From Acidovorax sp. FJL06 (GTDB lineage Bacteria; Pseudomonadota; Gammaproteobacteria; Burkholderiales; Burkholderiaceae_C), in NCBI RefSeq assembly GCF_003852545.1, contig NZ_QAJR01000011.1, forward strand, positions 85,590-149,589: a DNA stretch of 64,000 bases, read 5' to 3'. The notes under the pieces were generated by a model. It made no database searches and had not been told where the DNA came from. It saw only the letters and a program-made list of their open reading frames with translations. Position numbers and translations under genes: made by a program. This document shows, in pieces, positions 45,531 to 56,664 of the stretch; within the stretch, counting starts at the first letter, position 1; each line of letters begins with the position of its first letter.

Positions 45531-47128
45531 TGAACGATTCGACCCCCGACAATCCGGGTGCAACGCCAGAGGCTGGCGCTGCCGATGTGGCTGCGCCAGC
45601 CAAGAAACCCGCCGTGAAGCGCGCGCCGCGCAAGAAAGCTGCGTCTGCTTCGGCGGAGGTGGCGGGGGCTGTTGTGGTGGATTCCGACGTGGCTGTGGCG
45701 GCTCCTGCCGCCGTGGCAACTGCGGAGCTGCCGGTTCAGGCCGAGGTGCCTTCCGCTGCCGAGGCGGTCGTGGATGCCGAGCCCATGGCCGCCGGGACGG
45801 ACGCGCCCGAGGCCGACGGCCCCGCGCCGCGTGGTGAACGCAAGGGCCAGGCGCAGGCGGAGCCCCGGGGGCGCTCGCCCCGTACCGAAGGGGCTGGCCG
45901 TGACAAGCGCAAGTCCGCGCCTGTGGCGGAGGGTTACCAGTTTGAAGATGTGGTGTCGGGCCGCTTTGACGAGGATGATGCCTCGACAGAGGTTGTACCT
46001 GCCAAGCGGGTTTTGTTGCCCCAGGTGGAAACGCCCAAGCTCCACAAGGTGCTGGCCCAGGCGGGGTTGGGGTCGCGGCTTGAGATGGAGCAGCTCATCC
46101 TGGAAGGGCGCATCTCTGTGAACAATGAGCCGGCCCACATTGGCCAGCGCATCCAGTTCGGAGACCAGGTCAAGGTCAATGGCAAGCCCATCCGTTACCG
46201 CATCGACCCGCCACCCGCGCGCGTGATTGCGTACCACAAGCCCGTGGGCGAAGTGGTGACCCATGACGACCCGCAAAACCGGCCAACCGTCTTTCGCAAG
46301 CTGCCCCGGCTGATGCAGGGCAAGTGGCAGTCCGTGGGGCGGCTGGATCTGAACACCGAAGGGCTGCTGCTGTTCACCAGCTCGGGTGAGCTGGCCAACA
46401 AGCTCATGCACCCCCGTTTTGGCCTGGAGCGTGAGTACGCCGTGCGTGTGCTGGGTGCGCTCAGCAACGAAGAAAAGCAGAAGCTGCTGGACGGCGTGCG
46501 CCTGGACGACGGCATGGCGTCCTTTGGCTCCATCGAAGACGGCGGCGGCGAGGGGTCCAACTGCTGGTATCGGGTCACCATTTCCGAAGGGCGCAACCGC
46601 GAGGTGCGCCGCATGATGGAATCGGTGGGGCATGCCGTGAGCCGCCTCATTCGCATCCGCTACGGTGCCATGGTGCTGCCCCGTGGCCTCAAGCGTGGTG
46701 CCTGGTTGGAGCTGGACGACAGCGATATCCGGGCCCTCGTCCAGGCGGCGGGCGCGGGTCGCCCAGAATCGGCCGAAGGCCGTGCAGAAGAGGGCCCCGG
46801 GGCTGGCGGGCGCGGTGGCAATGGCAATGCGCGCAACCGCGGCCGTGGCGGCCCCCGTGCAGGAGATGGCCCACGCCGGGACCTGTCCCAGGGCGGTGGC
46901 GGTGCTGCGGGGCCGCGTGGCCAGAAGCCCCGCCGTGACGGCGGCGGGCAAGGGCAGGGCGCGCGCGGCAACAACAATGCTGCGGGTGGCGATCGCCAGC
47001 GCGGCTCTGCGCAACCCGATCCGATGAAAACCTCCGTGGGCTATATCGGTGTGGACAGCCTGTCGCGGCATCGCCAGGACAAACGCCGGCCAGGGGGTGG
47101 AGGCCCCCGGCGTGGCGGCGGGCGTTGA
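45530..47128 (+). CDS. rluB: 23S rRNA pseudouridine synthase RluB with long low-complexity tails
   Basis: A 532-residue RsuA/RluB-family enzyme that should make pseudouridine 2605 in 23S rRNA. The core starts with an S4 domain ([20 protein letters not shown]) and has the catalytic motif [20 protein letters not shown], then [20 protein letters not shown]. About 165 residues precede it (Ala/Val-rich, then Arg/Lys-rich), and about 130 follow, a Gly/Arg-rich tail ([20 protein letters not shown]) ending [15 protein letters not shown]. The tails probably bind RNA. It overlaps scpB by one base. Confidence 0.94.
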   Translation: MNDSTPDNPGATPEAGAADVAAPAKKPAVKRAPRKKAASASAEVAGAVVVDSDVAVAAPAAVATAELPVQAEVPSAAEAVVDAEPMAAGTDAPEADGPAPRGERKGQAQAEPRGRSPRTEGAGRDKRKSAPVAEGYQFEDVVSGRFDEDDASTEVVPAKRVLLPQVETPKLHKVLAQAGLGSRLEMEQLILEGRISVNNEPAHIGQRIQFGDQVKVNGKPIRYRIDPPPARVIAYHKPVGEVVTHDDPQNRPTVFRKLPRLMQGKWQSVGRLDLNTEGLLLFTSSGELANKLMHPRFGLEREYAVRVLGALSNEEKQKLLDGVRLDDGMASFGSIEDGGGEGSNCWYRVTISEGRNREVRRMMESVGHAVSRLIRIRYGAMVLPRGLKRGAWLELDDSDIRALVQAAGAGRPESAEGRAEEGPGAGGRGGNGNARNRGRGGPRAGDGPRRDLSQGGGGAAGPRGQKPRRDGGGQGQGARGNNNAAGGDRQRGSAQPDPMKTSVGYIGVDSLSRHRQDKRRPGGGGPRRGGGR

Positions 47129-47156
47129 TCCGGCACCGGGCTTCCACGGTTAGAAT
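47125..47156 (+). promoter_or_regulatory. Candidate ndk promoter
   Basis: TAGAAT at 47151-47156 followed by CGAGGGC resembles a -10 box with the same downstream bases as the element at the window end. A TTGATC at 47125-47130 is 20 bases upstream, longer than ideal. It overlaps the rluB stop. Confidence 0.4.
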
Positions 47157-47217
47157 CGAGGGCTTTGTCCAGTGGGCAAACGAATCACAGCAACATTATT
47201 CATTCAGGAAAATCAAC

Positions 47218-47643
47218 ATGGCAATCGAACGCACCCTCTCCATCATCAAGCCCGACGCAGTGGCCAAGAACGTCATCGGTCAGATCTACGCACGCTTTGA
47301 AGCCGCTGGCCTCAAGGTCGTGGCTGCCCGCATGGTGCACCTGTCGCGCCTGGAAGCCGAGCAGTTCTACGGCGTGCACAAGGCACGTCCCTTCTTCAAG
47401 GACCTGGTGGACTTCATGATCTCCGGCCCCGTGATGATCCAGGCCCTGGAAGGCGAAAACGCCATTCTGAAGAACCGCGAACTGATGGGCGCCACGGACC
47501 CCAAGAAGGCAGAAGCCGGCACCATCCGCGCTGACTTCGCTGACAGCATCGACGCCAACGCCGTGCACGGCTCCGACGCCGCCGAAACGGCTGCCGTGGA
47601 AGTGGCCTTCTTCTTCCCTGGCCTGAACATCTACTCGCGTTGA
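47218..47643 (+). CDS. ndk: Nucleoside diphosphate kinase
   Basis: A 141-residue NDK that balances NTP and dNTP pools by moving the terminal phosphate. The start [18 protein letters not shown] is typical. The phospho-accepting histidine is His117 in [12 protein letters not shown]. Length and motifs match the family without change. CAGGAAAA lies before the ATG. Begins the ndk-rlmN-pilW-rodZ-ispG-hisS-yfgM-bamB-der block, the same order as in E. coli. Confidence 0.98.
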   Translation: MAIERTLSIIKPDAVAKNVIGQIYARFEAAGLKVVAARMVHLSRLEAEQFYGVHKARPFFKDLVDFMISGPVMIQALEGENAILKNRELMGATDPKKAEAGTIRADFADSIDANAVHGSDAAETAAVEVAFFFPGLNIYSR

Positions 47644-47706
47644 TATGGTGATCCCCATGCCTGTTCCCGCAACCGTGGGATGTCTGCGCCATGGGGACGG
47701 TTGCGC

Positions 47707-47726
47707 CCGACCCATCGGAGGGTCGG
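47707..47726 (+). promoter_or_regulatory. Hairpin covering the rlmN ribosome binding site
   Basis: CCGACCC (47707-47713) pairs with GGGTCGG (47720-47726) around a 6-base loop. The GGAGGG Shine-Dalgarno sequence (47717-47722) lies partly in the loop and partly in the stem, four bases before ATG 47731. A 9-base perfect stem (47668-47676 with 47697-47705) lies just upstream. This could limit translation of rlmN. Confidence 0.45.
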
Positions 47727-47730
47727 CGCA

Positions 47731-48843
47731 ATGACCACCAACCTGCTGGAATTTGATCTCGACGGCCTCGCAGCTTTCTGTGAGCAGCTGGGCGAGAAAC
47801 GTTTTCGTGCGACCCAGCTGTTCCGCTGGATCCACCAACGTGGCGCGAGCAACTTCGACGCCATGAGCGACCTGGCCAAGGCCTTGCGCGACAAGCTCAA
47901 GGGCTGTGCCAAGGTCGAAGCCCTGCCGGTCGTTTCCGAACATGTTTCGTCGGATGGCACGGTGAAGTGGCTGTTTGATGTGGGCGATGGCAATGCGGTC
48001 GAGGCCGTTTTCATCCCCGAGGATGACCGCGGAACGCTCTGCGTGTCATCGCAGGCCGGGTGCGCCGTGGGTTGTCGCTTTTGCTCCACTGGGCACCAGG
48101 GCTTCAGCCGCAACCTGACCACGGGCGAGATCCTGGCCCAGCTGTGGTTTGCCGAACACTCCCTGCGCCAACGCCTCAACACCGAAGACCGCGTGATCTC
48201 CAACGTGGTCATGATGGGCATGGGCGAGCCGCTGCAGAACTATGCGGCCTTGGTGCCGGCCTTGCGCGTGATGCTGGACGACCATGGTTATGGGTTGTCG
48301 CGCCGGCGTGTGACGGTGTCCACATCGGGTGTTGTGCCCATGATGGACCGGCTCTCGCAGGACTGCCCTGTGGCTTTGGCGGTGTCGCTGCATGCACCGA
48401 ACGATCCCCTGCGCGACAACCTGGTGCCGCTCAATCGCAAGTACCCGATCCATGAGCTGCTGGAGGCCTGTGGCCGCTACCTAGCCCATGCGCCCCGGGA
48501 TTTCATCACGTTTGAATACTGCATGCTCGATGGTGTGAACGACCAGCTGGAGCATGCGCAGCAACTCATCGAGCTGGTCAAGCGCTCCGGGGTGCGCTGC
48601 AAATTCAACCTGATCCCCTTCAATCCGTTTCCCGCGTCAGGTCTCTTGCGGTCGGCGCAGAATCAGGTCCTTGCTTTTGCCAAGGTTTTGAGCGACGCCG
48701 GTATTGTCACAACGGTACGCAAGACCCGGGGCGATGATATCGACGCAGCCTGTGGGCAGTTGGCGGGCGATGTCAAGGACCGCACCCGTGCCGCAGAGCG
48801 CATGGCAAAGCAGCGCACAATCGTGCTCAAACCGGTGACTTGA
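47731..48843 (+). CDS. rlmN: 23S rRNA/tRNA m2A methyltransferase RlmN
   Basis: A 370-residue radical-SAM enzyme that methylates A2503 of 23S rRNA and A37 of some tRNAs. The 4Fe-4S motif is Cys111-x3-Cys115-x2-Cys118 (CAVGCRFC). [16 protein letters not shown] and [12 protein letters not shown] are conserved, and a later cysteine (DAACGQL, near the end) fits the catalytic methyl-carrier cysteine. The ATG follows a hairpin that partly hides the ribosome binding site. Confidence 0.97.
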   Translation: MTTNLLEFDLDGLAAFCEQLGEKRFRATQLFRWIHQRGASNFDAMSDLAKALRDKLKGCAKVEALPVVSEHVSSDGTVKWLFDVGDGNAVEAVFIPEDDRGTLCVSSQAGCAVGCRFCSTGHQGFSRNLTTGEILAQLWFAEHSLRQRLNTEDRVISNVVMMGMGEPLQNYAALVPALRVMLDDHGYGLSRRRVTVSTSGVVPMMDRLSQDCPVALAVSLHAPNDPLRDNLVPLNRKYPIHELLEACGRYLAHAPRDFITFEYCMLDGVNDQLEHAQQLIELVKRSGVRCKFNLIPFNPFPASGLLRSAQNQVLAFAKVLSDAGIVTTVRKTRGDDIDAACGQLAGDVKDRTRAAERMAKQRTIVLKPVT

Positions 48844-48879
48844 TCAGCAGGCGATCGGCAAACTACAAGGAGGCTCTAC

Positions 48880-49713
48880 ATGGCGGGATTGGTTGGACGC
48901 TGGCAGCATTTTGGCCGCTGGACACTCACGGCATGCAGTGCGGTGGTTTGCATGGTGGCGCTTCAGGGGTGTGCCACCAACAGCGCGTCTGCCGTCAGCG
49001 ATGCGGATGCCGGTTTCGTGACGCCCTCCGATGAGCCAGAAACACGGCGCCGCGCGCGCATCCGCCTGGAGCTGGCCTCCAACTATTTCGAGATGGGGCA
49101 GACGGCGGTCGCCCTGGATGAGGTCAAGCAGGCTCTGGTGGCCGATCCGACCTATGCCGATGCGTTCAACCTGCGTGGCCTGATCTTCATGCGGCTGAAC
49201 GACCTCCCACAGGCAGAGGACAGTTTCCGCCGTGCCATGGCGCTGCGCGGCAGTGATTCCAATTTGCTGCACAACTATGGCTGGCTGCTGTGTCAGCAGC
49301 AGAAGTTTGCGGACGCGGACCAGTATTTTGGCCGGGCGATTGCCAATCCGGCCTACACGGCGCGTGGCAAGACGCTGATGGCGCGCGGGCTCTGCCAGTC
49401 CAGCGCTGGCCAGTTCGCCGAAGCGGAGCAGTCGTTTCTGAAGGCCTATGAAATGGATGCGGCCAATCCAGTGGTGGGTTACCACCTGGCCTCTCTGCTG
49501 CTGCGGCGCAGTGACCTGACCCGGTCGCAGTTTTACATTCGCCGCCTCAACAACAGCGAGTTTGCGAACTCCGAGTCGTTGTGGCTGGGCATAAAGGTGG
49601 AGCGCGCCTTGGGCGACTCCGTGGCAATGCGGCAACTGGCGGGCCAGTTGCGCAAGCGGTTCCCGGATTCGCGGGAGTTGGGTGCTTACGAACGCGGGGC
49701 TTTCAATGAGTGA
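48880..49713 (+). CDS. pilW: Type IV pilus biogenesis/stability lipoprotein PilW (PilF)
   Basis: A 277-residue outer-membrane lipoprotein with TPR repeats. The lipobox is LQGC (VALQGCATNS). The TPR region (ARIRLELASNYFEMGQTAVA, YADAFNLRGLIFMRLNDLPQ, LLHNYGWLLCQQQKFADAD) matches PilF/PilW, which helps the PilQ secretin assemble. AAGGAGG just upstream sets the start. It overlaps the next gene by 8 bases. Position after rlmN is the classical one. Confidence 0.94.
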   Translation: MAGLVGRWQHFGRWTLTACSAVVCMVALQGCATNSASAVSDADAGFVTPSDEPETRRRARIRLELASNYFEMGQTAVALDEVKQALVADPTYADAFNLRGLIFMRLNDLPQAEDSFRRAMALRGSDSNLLHNYGWLLCQQQKFADADQYFGRAIANPAYTARGKTLMARGLCQSSAGQFAEAEQSFLKAYEMDAANPVVGYHLASLLLRRSDLTRSQFYIRRLNNSEFANSESLWLGIKVERALGDSVAMRQLAGQLRKRFPDSRELGAYERGAFNE

Positions 49714-50635
49714 GGTTGTGGAGAGTGGTGGGTTGACGGCGGGTGGGATGCTTCGGGAGGCCCGCCTGGCGTCTGGAATGCACATTGCGGCCCTGGCCGT
49801 GGCACTGAAGGTGCCAGTCAGCAAGCTGGAGGCCCTGGAGGCCGACAACTTTACCGTGTTGCCTGACACCGTATTTGTGCGGGCCCTGGCGTCCAGCGTG
49901 TGCCGGACCCTCAAGGTGGATCCCGCGCCCATCCTGTCCTTGTTGCCGCAAAGCCCGAGTCCGCGCCTGTCTGCCGACAGTGCGGGGATCAATGCGCCGG
50001 TCAAGGGCAGTGGGGCCAAGTCTGCGGTGTCTTCGTCCTCGTTTTCGGGGGGCGGGGCCACATCGAGGTCGGTGGGTTTTGTGGTGCTCGCTTTGTTGGT
50101 GGGGGCTCTGGCGTTGTATTTCTTCCCTCGGCATGAGGGGGAGGAAACGGTGTCCAGTGCCGGGCCGGTGCCTGCCGCCGCCCCCGACGCCGTGCCGGCT
50201 GGAGCGGCGGAGGTGCCTGTGGCTGCTGCAACGTCTGCAGTGGCTGAGCGGCCCTCGGAGATTACCGCGCCTGTCCTGGCCGCAGTGGCAGCCCCTGCTG
50301 CGCTCACCGTGACGCCCGCGCCGGTGCCCGCAGTGGCCGTGGCCTCTGCGGTGGCGCCCGCCGTGGTGGCCAGTGCCGCGTCGGCGGCCGATGCGGCGAC
50401 AGGCACGCTGGTGCTGCGCGCGCGCAGTGCCTCCTGGGTGCAGGTGAAGGATGCTACGGGGGCTCTGGCTTTGCAGCGCAACCTGGCTGCAGGCGAGTCC
50501 GTGGCAGTGTCTGCGCTGCCCCCGCTGGCGGTGGTGGTGGGGCGTGCCGATGCGACGGAGGTGATCGTCCGTGGCAAGCCGTTCGATCTGGCCGCTGTGT
50601 CGCGCGAGAACGTCGCGCGTTTTGAGGTGAAGTAG
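49706..50635 (+). CDS. rodZ: RodZ-like helix-turn-helix membrane protein (DUF4115)
   Basis: A 309-residue protein with a cytoplasmic HTH_25 domain ([20 protein letters not shown] to [18 protein letters not shown]), a linker, one membrane helix ([18 protein letters not shown], about 124-143), an Ala/Val/Pro-rich periplasmic linker and a C-terminal DUF4115 beta domain ([20 protein letters not shown]). RodZ links MreB filaments to the wall-synthesis machine in rods. The order after pilW and before ispG fits. It starts inside the end of pilW. Confidence 0.9.
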   Translation: MSEVVESGGLTAGGMLREARLASGMHIAALAVALKVPVSKLEALEADNFTVLPDTVFVRALASSVCRTLKVDPAPILSLLPQSPSPRLSADSAGINAPVKGSGAKSAVSSSSFSGGGATSRSVGFVVLALLVGALALYFFPRHEGEETVSSAGPVPAAAPDAVPAGAAEVPVAAATSAVAERPSEITAPVLAAVAAPAALTVTPAPVPAVAVASAVAPAVVASAASAADAATGTLVLRARSASWVQVKDATGALALQRNLAAGESVAVSALPPLAVVVGRADATEVIVRGKPFDLAAVSRENVARFEVK

Positions 50636-50636
50636 C

Positions 50637-51905
50637 GTGCAGAACCCTTTGCGTGATTTTGGCCCGGTTGCGGTCGCTGCTCCCTTGCCCCGCCGTTCGC
50701 GCCAGGCGAAGGTGGTCTGGGGGTCCCGGATTGTCACCGTGGGGGGCGATGCGCCGGTGCGCGTGCAATCCATGACCAACACGGACACGGTGGATGCCAT
50801 TGGCACGGCGATCCAGGTCAAGGAACTGGCCCAGGCCGGTTCGGAGTTTGTCCGCATTACCGTGAACACCCCCGAGGCTGCCGCCGCAGTGCCCTACATC
50901 CGCGAGCAGCTGGACCGCATGGGCGAGAGCGTGCCATTGGTGGGGGACTTCCACTACAACGGGCACCGTCTTCTCACGGATTTCCCGGACTGCGCGCAGG
51001 CGCTGTCCAAGTACCGGATCAACCCGGGCAATGTGGGCAAGGGCGACAAGAAGGACAAGCAGTTCGGCCAGATGATCGAGGCCGCCGTGCGCTGGAACAA
51101 GGCCGTGCGCATCGGGGTGAACTGGGGCAGCCTGGACCAGGAACTGCTCGCCAGCCTGATGGACGCCAACAGCCAGCGCGCGCAGCCCTGGGAGGCGCGG
51201 CAGGTGATGTACGAGGCACTGATTACCTCGGCCATCGAGTCGGCCCGGCAGGCCGAGGCCATGGGCCTCTCTGGCGACCAGATCATCCTGTCGTGCAAGG
51301 TCAGCGGTGTGCAGGACCTGATCGCCGTCTACCGCGAACTGGCACGCCGTTGTGACTACGCGCTGCACCTGGGCCTGACCGAAGCGGGCATGGGTACCAA
51401 GGGCACGGTCGCATCCAGCACGGCGCTGGGGATTTTGCTGCAGGAGGGCATTGGCGACACCATCCGTGTATCGCTCACGCCCCAGCCCGGCGAGGCCCGC
51501 ACCCAGGAAGTCGTGGTTGCGTCCGAGATCCTGCAATCGCTGGGCCTGCGCGTGTTCGTGCCCAGCGTCACGGCCTGCCCGGGCTGTGGCCGCACCACCA
51601 GCACCACATTCCAGGAGCTGGCCAAGCAGATCGACGACTACCTGCGCGCGCAAATGCCCGTGTGGCGGGTGCGCTACCCGGGGGTGGAAGGCATGAAGGT
51701 GGCCGTGATGGGCTGCATCGTCAACGGCCCCGGCGAGAGCAAGCATGCGGACATCGGCATCAGCCTGCCCGGCACGGGCGAGGCCCCGGCGGCGCCCGTG
51801 TTCATTGACGGCGAAAAAGCCCTGACGCTGCGTGGTGAGCGCATTGCCGAAGAGTTCCATGCCCTCGTCGAGCGGTATGTCGAACGCCGCTACGGCGGTC
51901 ATTGA
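50637..51905 (+). CDS. ispG: 4-hydroxy-3-methylbut-2-enyl diphosphate synthase IspG
   Basis: A 422-residue 4Fe-4S enzyme of the MEP isoprenoid pathway that converts methylerythritol cyclodiphosphate. The N-terminal TIM barrel has [11 protein letters not shown] and [11 protein letters not shown]. The iron-sulfur cysteines are Cys314, Cys317 (ACPGCGRT) and Cys360 ([10 protein letters not shown]). The length is longer than in E. coli, as in other betaproteobacteria. The start codon is GTG, one base after the rodZ stop. Confidence 0.97.
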   Translation: MQNPLRDFGPVAVAAPLPRRSRQAKVVWGSRIVTVGGDAPVRVQSMTNTDTVDAIGTAIQVKELAQAGSEFVRITVNTPEAAAAVPYIREQLDRMGESVPLVGDFHYNGHRLLTDFPDCAQALSKYRINPGNVGKGDKKDKQFGQMIEAAVRWNKAVRIGVNWGSLDQELLASLMDANSQRAQPWEARQVMYEALITSAIESARQAEAMGLSGDQIILSCKVSGVQDLIAVYRELARRCDYALHLGLTEAGMGTKGTVASSTALGILLQEGIGDTIRVSLTPQPGEARTQEVVVASEILQSLGLRVFVPSVTACPGCGRTTSTTFQELAKQIDDYLRAQMPVWRVRYPGVEGMKVAVMGCIVNGPGESKHADIGISLPGTGEAPAAPVFIDGEKALTLRGERIAEEFHALVERYVERRYGGH

Positions 51906-51930
51906 TTTGCTATAAAAACAAGAGCTTGTC

Positions 51931-51949
51931 GCGCTTTCCCAATAAGCGC
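51931..51949. repeat. Dispersed palindrome, copy 4 (decayed)
   Basis: GCGCTT (51931-51936) pairs with AAGCGC (51944-51949), preceded by the family leader TTTGCTATAAAAAC (51906 onwards) and followed by CATTTCATT. It lies between ispG and hisS. Confidence 0.55.
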
Positions 51950-51989
51950 TGAAGCCCCATTTCATTCAAAGATTCAGGAAAATACCGCA

Positions 51990-53321
51990 GTGAGCAAAGT
52001 GCAGAAGCTGAGCGCCGTCAAAGGCATGAACGACATCCTGCCCGCCTCGGTGCCGCGCACCGAGAAGCTGCCGACGGCCGTCCGCTGGCAGTGGTTCGAG
52101 GCGGCGGTGCGCAAGGTGCTCGCCCGCTATGGCTACCAGTACCTGCTGACGCCCATCGTCGAGCCCACGGCGCTGTTCGTGCGGGGGCTGGGTGAGGTGA
52201 CGGACATCGTGGAGAAGGAGATGTACTCCTTCACCGATTCGATGAACGGCGACAAGCTCACCCTGCGCCCCGAGGCCACCGCCGGCATCGTGCGCGCCAT
52301 GGTTGAGCACAACGCGCTCTACAACGGCCCGCTGCGCGTGTGGACGCAAGGCCCCATGTTCCGCCACGAGCGTCCGCAAAAGGGCCGCTATCGCCAGTTC
52401 AACCAACTGGATGTGGAAGCCCTGGGCTTTGCCGGGCCGGATGTCGATGCGGAAATCATCTTGGTCGCCCGTGCGCTGTGGCGCGAGCTGGGCCTGGTCG
52501 AAGGCCAGCATGTGCGCCTGGAAATCAACAGCCTGGGCCAACCCGCTGAACGCCGTGAGCACCGCGAGGCACTGATCCGTTACTTCGAGCAGCACCAGGA
52601 CCAACTGGACGAAGAAGCCCGCCGCCGCCTGCACAGCAACCCGTTGCGCATCCTGGACAGCAAGAACCCGGCGATGCAGGCATTGAATGAAGCCGCGCCC
52701 CAGCTCATGGATTTCCTGGGCGACGCTTCGCGCGCCCACTTCGATGCCGTGCGTGCCACGCTGGAGGCCGTGGGCCTGGAATACCGCGTGAACCCGCGCC
52801 TGGTGCGCGGCATGGACTACTACAACCTGACCGTGTTCGAGTGGGTCACCGACCAATTGGGCTCGCAAGGCACGGTGTGCGGCGGCGGGCGCTATGACGG
52901 CCTGATCGAACAACTGGGCGGCAAGAGTGCGCCGGCCGTGGGCTTTGGCCTGGGCATCGAGCGCCTGCTGCTGCTGGCCGATGAGCTGGATCTGCCCATG
53001 CCTTCCGCTGCGGCGGATGTCTACGCCATCGTGCCCCCCGGCACGCCGCTGGTTCCCGTGATCACCACGCTGGAGGCGCTGCGCGCCGCAGGGTTGGATG
53101 TGGTGCAGCACGCGGGTGGTGCGGAAGGTCCGGGGAGCATGAAATCGCAATTCAAGAAGGCCGATGCCAGCGGCGCGCGCCATGCGCTCATCTTCGGCGA
53201 GGATGAGCTTGCGCGCGGCCAGGTGACCGTCAAGGCCTTGCGCGACGGCGGCGGCGTGCAAGCCGAGCACCCGCTGGCCGATGTGGCGCAGTGGGCCGCC
53301 ACCCTACAATCCAACGCTTAA
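51990..53321 (+). CDS. hisS: Histidyl-tRNA synthetase
   Basis: A 443-residue class II aminoacyl-tRNA synthetase. Motif 2 region ([20 protein letters not shown]), the histidine-specific motifs [15 protein letters not shown] and [20 protein letters not shown], and motif 3 ([12 protein letters not shown]) are present, with the C-terminal anticodon-binding domain. The start is GTG with CAGGAAAA upstream. A HisZ paralogue without the anticodon domain is encoded at 60798. Confidence 0.98.
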   Translation: MSKVQKLSAVKGMNDILPASVPRTEKLPTAVRWQWFEAAVRKVLARYGYQYLLTPIVEPTALFVRGLGEVTDIVEKEMYSFTDSMNGDKLTLRPEATAGIVRAMVEHNALYNGPLRVWTQGPMFRHERPQKGRYRQFNQLDVEALGFAGPDVDAEIILVARALWRELGLVEGQHVRLEINSLGQPAERREHREALIRYFEQHQDQLDEEARRRLHSNPLRILDSKNPAMQALNEAAPQLMDFLGDASRAHFDAVRATLEAVGLEYRVNPRLVRGMDYYNLTVFEWVTDQLGSQGTVCGGGRYDGLIEQLGGKSAPAVGFGLGIERLLLLADELDLPMPSAAADVYAIVPPGTPLVPVITTLEALRAAGLDVVQHAGGAEGPGSMKSQFKKADASGARHALIFGEDELARGQVTVKALRDGGGVQAEHPLADVAQWAATLQSNA

Positions 53322-53346
53322 TCCGAATACAGAACCGCTGACTTCT

Positions 53347-54033
53347 ATGGCCAATCATCTCGATCTCGAAGAACAAGAGCAGCTTGACCAACTCAAGCAC
53401 TTCTGGAACACCTGGGGCACGCTCATCAGTTCGGTGGTGCTTGTTGTGGCGGGCGGTGCCGCCGCATGGAACGGTTACCAGTATTGGCAGAACCGGCAGG
53501 CAACCCAGGCCGCCGCACTCTTTGATGCGGTGGATGTGGCTGCCCGATCAGGCGACAAGACGCGCCTGGAGCAGGCCTTTGGCGACCTGAAGTCCAAATA
53601 CGCGAGCACCACGCAGGCGGGCCAGGCAGGGCTGGCTGTTGCCAAGGCCCTGCAAGAGGCTGGCAATGCCGATGGCGCCAAGGAAGCGCTGGGCTGGGTT
53701 GCCGAGCAATCGTCGGACGACGGCCTCAAGGCGCTGGCGAAATTGCGCCTGGCTGGCGTGCTGATGGACCAGAAAAATTACGACGAGGCGCTCAAGCAGG
53801 TGTCTGGCAGTTTCCCGCCCGAGTTCGCCTCCGTTGCTGCAGACCGCAAGGGCGATGTGCTGCTGCTGCAGGACAAGCGCCAGGAAGCCATCGCTGAATA
53901 CACCAAGGCCTACAAGGGTTTTGAAGAAGGCGTCGAGTACCGGCGCCTGGTCGAGATCAAGTTGAATGCGCTGGGCGTTTCGCTCCAAGCTGCGACCGTG
54001 GCCGCAGCCGCCTCCACCGTAGAAACCAAGTAA
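53347..54033 (+). CDS. yfgM: YfgM-like TPR membrane protein
   Basis: A 228-residue protein with an N-terminal cytoplasmic segment (DLEEQEQLDQLKHFWNTWGT), a membrane helix (about 27-43, SSVVLVVAGGAAAWNGY) and a periplasmic TPR-like helical domain (tetratricopeptide_21 type). YfgM works with periplasmic chaperones at the Sec translocon. Position between hisS and bamB is the same as in E. coli. Confidence 0.92.
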   Translation: MANHLDLEEQEQLDQLKHFWNTWGTLISSVVLVVAGGAAAWNGYQYWQNRQATQAAALFDAVDVAARSGDKTRLEQAFGDLKSKYASTTQAGQAGLAVAKALQEAGNADGAKEALGWVAEQSSDDGLKALAKLRLAGVLMDQKNYDEALKQVSGSFPPEFASVAADRKGDVLLLQDKRQEAIAEYTKAYKGFEEGVEYRRLVEIKLNALGVSLQAATVAAAASTVETK

Positions 54034-54035
54034 AC

Positions 54036-55202
54036 ATGACGTTGACTCCACATGCGGTGTCTGGCCGCTCTTCTTTTTTGCGTGGCACTGCGTTGGTGGT
54101 GTTGGCTGCGTCGCTCGCGGGCTGCTCGCTGTGGAACGGCGGCGGCAGTGCGAAGCCCGCGCCGGCCGATTTGGGGGCGAACGTTGCAGTCCTGGGGGTC
54201 CGGCAGGTCTGGACGGCCCGCGTGGGCAATGTTGCCGGTCTGCCCTTGGAGGTGCATGCTGCAGGCAATGTGGTGACCGTGGCCTCCTCGGATGGCGTGG
54301 TGACCGCGATGGATGCGCGCACCGGGGGCGATGTCTGGCGCGTGGCGTTGGGAGAGCCGCTGTCGGCGGCGGTCGGCAGCGACGGCAAGTCGGCCGCCGT
54401 GGTCTCGCGCGGCAATGCCCTGATCGTGCTGGAGTCTGGCCGCGAACGGTGGCGTGAAACCCTGGCTGCCCAGGTCTTTACACCGCCTTTGGTGGCTGGT
54501 GGGCGTGTTTTCGTTCTGGCGGCGGACCGCTCGGTCTCGGCCTATGACGCCACCACGGGGCGGCGCCTGTGGGCGCAGCAGCGCCCCGGTGAGCCCCTGG
54601 TGCTGCGGCAGGCCGGCGTGTTGCTGGCGGTGGGAGACACCCTGGTGGTCGGCCTGTCGGGCCGCCTGGTGGGTTTGAATCCTGACAATGGCAGTGTGCG
54701 CTGGGAGGCGCCTTTGGCCAGCGCACGGGGTACGAATGATGTGGAGCGCCTCGTCGAGTTGGTGGGGCGCACCAGCAAAGTTGGCGACAGCGTGTGCGCG
54801 CGTTCGTTCCAGGCGGCGGTGGGTTGTGTGAACACGGCCCGGGGCTCCGTCGTCTGGACGCAGCCCGCCAGCGGTGCAGAAGGCGTCCATGGGGATGCGG
54901 ATGCACTTTTTGGCGTCGAAAGCAATGGCACGGTGGCCGCCTGGCGCCGGAGCGATGGCGCGCGCCTGTGGGGCAGCGACCGGCTCAAGCACCGCAAGCT
55001 GACAGCGCCGCTGTTGCTGGGGCGCTCTGTGGTGATCGGTGACGACACCGGCTTGGTCCACTTGTTGTCCCGCGCCGATGGCGCGCCTCTCAACCGCATT
55101 GCCACGGACGGTTCTGGCATTGCGGCAGCACCTGTTGTTGCAGCCGACACCTTGGTGGTCGTCACCCGCAACGGCAGTATTTACGGATTCCGTCCAGATT
55201 GA
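54036..55202 (+). CDS. bamB: Outer membrane protein assembly factor BamB
   Basis: A 388-residue lipoprotein of the BAM complex. The lipobox is LAGC ([12 protein letters not shown]). The body is a PQQ-type beta-propeller with repeats such as [20 protein letters not shown] and [20 protein letters not shown]. It supports folding of outer-membrane beta barrels. It starts three bases after yfgM and 13 bases before der. Confidence 0.96.
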   Translation: MTLTPHAVSGRSSFLRGTALVVLAASLAGCSLWNGGGSAKPAPADLGANVAVLGVRQVWTARVGNVAGLPLEVHAAGNVVTVASSDGVVTAMDARTGGDVWRVALGEPLSAAVGSDGKSAAVVSRGNALIVLESGRERWRETLAAQVFTPPLVAGGRVFVLAADRSVSAYDATTGRRLWAQQRPGEPLVLRQAGVLLAVGDTLVVGLSGRLVGLNPDNGSVRWEAPLASARGTNDVERLVELVGRTSKVGDSVCARSFQAAVGCVNTARGSVVWTQPASGAEGVHGDADALFGVESNGTVAAWRRSDGARLWGSDRLKHRKLTAPLLLGRSVVIGDDTGLVHLLSRADGAPLNRIATDGSGIAAAPVVAADTLVVVTRNGSIYGFRPD

Positions 55203-55215
55203 TCGGTTGTATTCA

Positions 55216-56559
55216 ATGAAGCCAGTTATCGCCCTCGTGGGGCGTCCGAATGTCGGCAAATCCACGCTTTTCAACCGCCTGACCAAGTCGCGCGATGCCA
55301 TCGTGGCCGACTTTGCCGGGCTCACGCGTGACCGGCATTACGGCAATGGCAAGCAGGGCAAGCACGAGTACATCGTCATCGACACGGGGGGGTTCGAGCC
55401 CGACGCTTCGAGTGGTATTTACCGTGAGATGGCCAAGCAGACCCAGCAAGCGGTGGCCGAGGCCGACGTGGTCGTGTTTGTGGTCGATGCCCGTGCGGGC
55501 CTGTCCGCGCAAGACCACGACATTGCCAACTACCTGCGCCGCCTGGGCAAGCCCTGCGTGCTGGTGGCCAACAAAGCCGAAGGCATGGTGCAGGGCGTTC
55601 AACTGGCAGAGTTTTATGAGCTGGGGCTGGGCGAGGTCTATCCGGTGTCGGCTGCGCACGGGCAAGGTACCCGTGGTTTGGTGGACCTGGCCCTTGAGCC
55701 ACTGCATTTGCCGGAACCCGAGGAAGCGGATGCCGCTGCCGACAAGGGTGTCATCAAGCTGGCCGTGGCGGGCCGCCCCAACGTGGGCAAGTCCACCCTG
55801 ATCAACACCTGGCTGGGTGAAGAGCGGCTGGTTGCGTTTGACATGCCGGGGACCACCCGTGACGCGATCACGGTGCCGTTTGAGCGCAACGGCCAGCGGT
55901 TTGAGCTGGTGGACACCGCCGGTCTGCGGCGCAAGGGCAAGGTGTTCGAGGCGATCGAGAAGTTCTCGGTGGTCAAAACGCTGCAGGCAATCGAGTCTGC
56001 GAACGTGGTGCTGCTTTTGCTGGATGCGACCCAGGGGGTGACGGACCAGGACGCCCACATCGCCGGCTATATCCTGGAGAGTGGCCGCGCTGTGGTTGTG
56101 GCGGTGAACAAATGGGATGCCGTGGATGACTACCAGCGCCAGCAGCTGGAGCGCTCCATCGAGACGCGATTGGCGTTCCTGAAATTCGCGTCGATGCATT
56201 TCATCTCCGCCAAGAAGCGCCAGGGCCTTGGTCCGCTCTGGACATCCATTGCCCAAGCGCACCGGGCGGCGACCTGCAAGATGTCCACGCCGGTGCTCAC
56301 GCGCCTGCTCCTGGAAGCCGTGCAATTCCAGAGCCCGAAGCGGGCCGGCATGTTCCGCCCCAAGATGCGTTATGCGCACCAGGGCGGCATGAACCCACCG
56401 GTGATCGTGATTCACGGGAACTCGCTGGAGCATGTGACGGATGCCTACAAGCGCTTCCTGGAAGGGCGATTCCGGAAGGAGTTTGACCTGGTGGGCACAC
56501 CGCTCAGAATCGAGATGAAGACCTCCCACAACCCGTTCGCCGACAAGGACGAGGAATAA
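55216..56559 (+). CDS. der: Ribosome-associated GTPase Der (EngA)
   Basis: A 447-residue GTPase with two tandem G domains needed for 50S assembly. The first P-loop is GRPNVGKST (9-17) and the second GRPNVGKST (186-194). The switch and NKxD motifs ([14 protein letters not shown]) and [17 protein letters not shown] follow. A KH-like C-terminal domain ends [11 protein letters not shown]. The start at 55216 is the recognised beginning; the frame is open within bamB upstream. Confidence 0.98.
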   Translation: MKPVIALVGRPNVGKSTLFNRLTKSRDAIVADFAGLTRDRHYGNGKQGKHEYIVIDTGGFEPDASSGIYREMAKQTQQAVAEADVVVFVVDARAGLSAQDHDIANYLRRLGKPCVLVANKAEGMVQGVQLAEFYELGLGEVYPVSAAHGQGTRGLVDLALEPLHLPEPEEADAAADKGVIKLAVAGRPNVGKSTLINTWLGEERLVAFDMPGTTRDAITVPFERNGQRFELVDTAGLRRKGKVFEAIEKFSVVKTLQAIESANVVLLLLDATQGVTDQDAHIAGYILESGRAVVVAVNKWDAVDDYQRQQLERSIETRLAFLKFASMHFISAKKRQGLGPLWTSIAQAHRAATCKMSTPVLTRLLLEAVQFQSPKRAGMFRPKMRYAHQGGMNPPVIVIHGNSLEHVTDAYKRFLEGRFRKEFDLVGTPLRIEMKTSHNPFADKDEE

Positions 56560-56664
56560 ACAAAGTCGCGAGTTGAGAAGGGCCATGCCTGAACCTGTCA
56601 GGGTGGGGCCTAGGCTGTGGTAAGGTGCTGGTTTACAACAACATTTTTGAACACGGAGAATATC

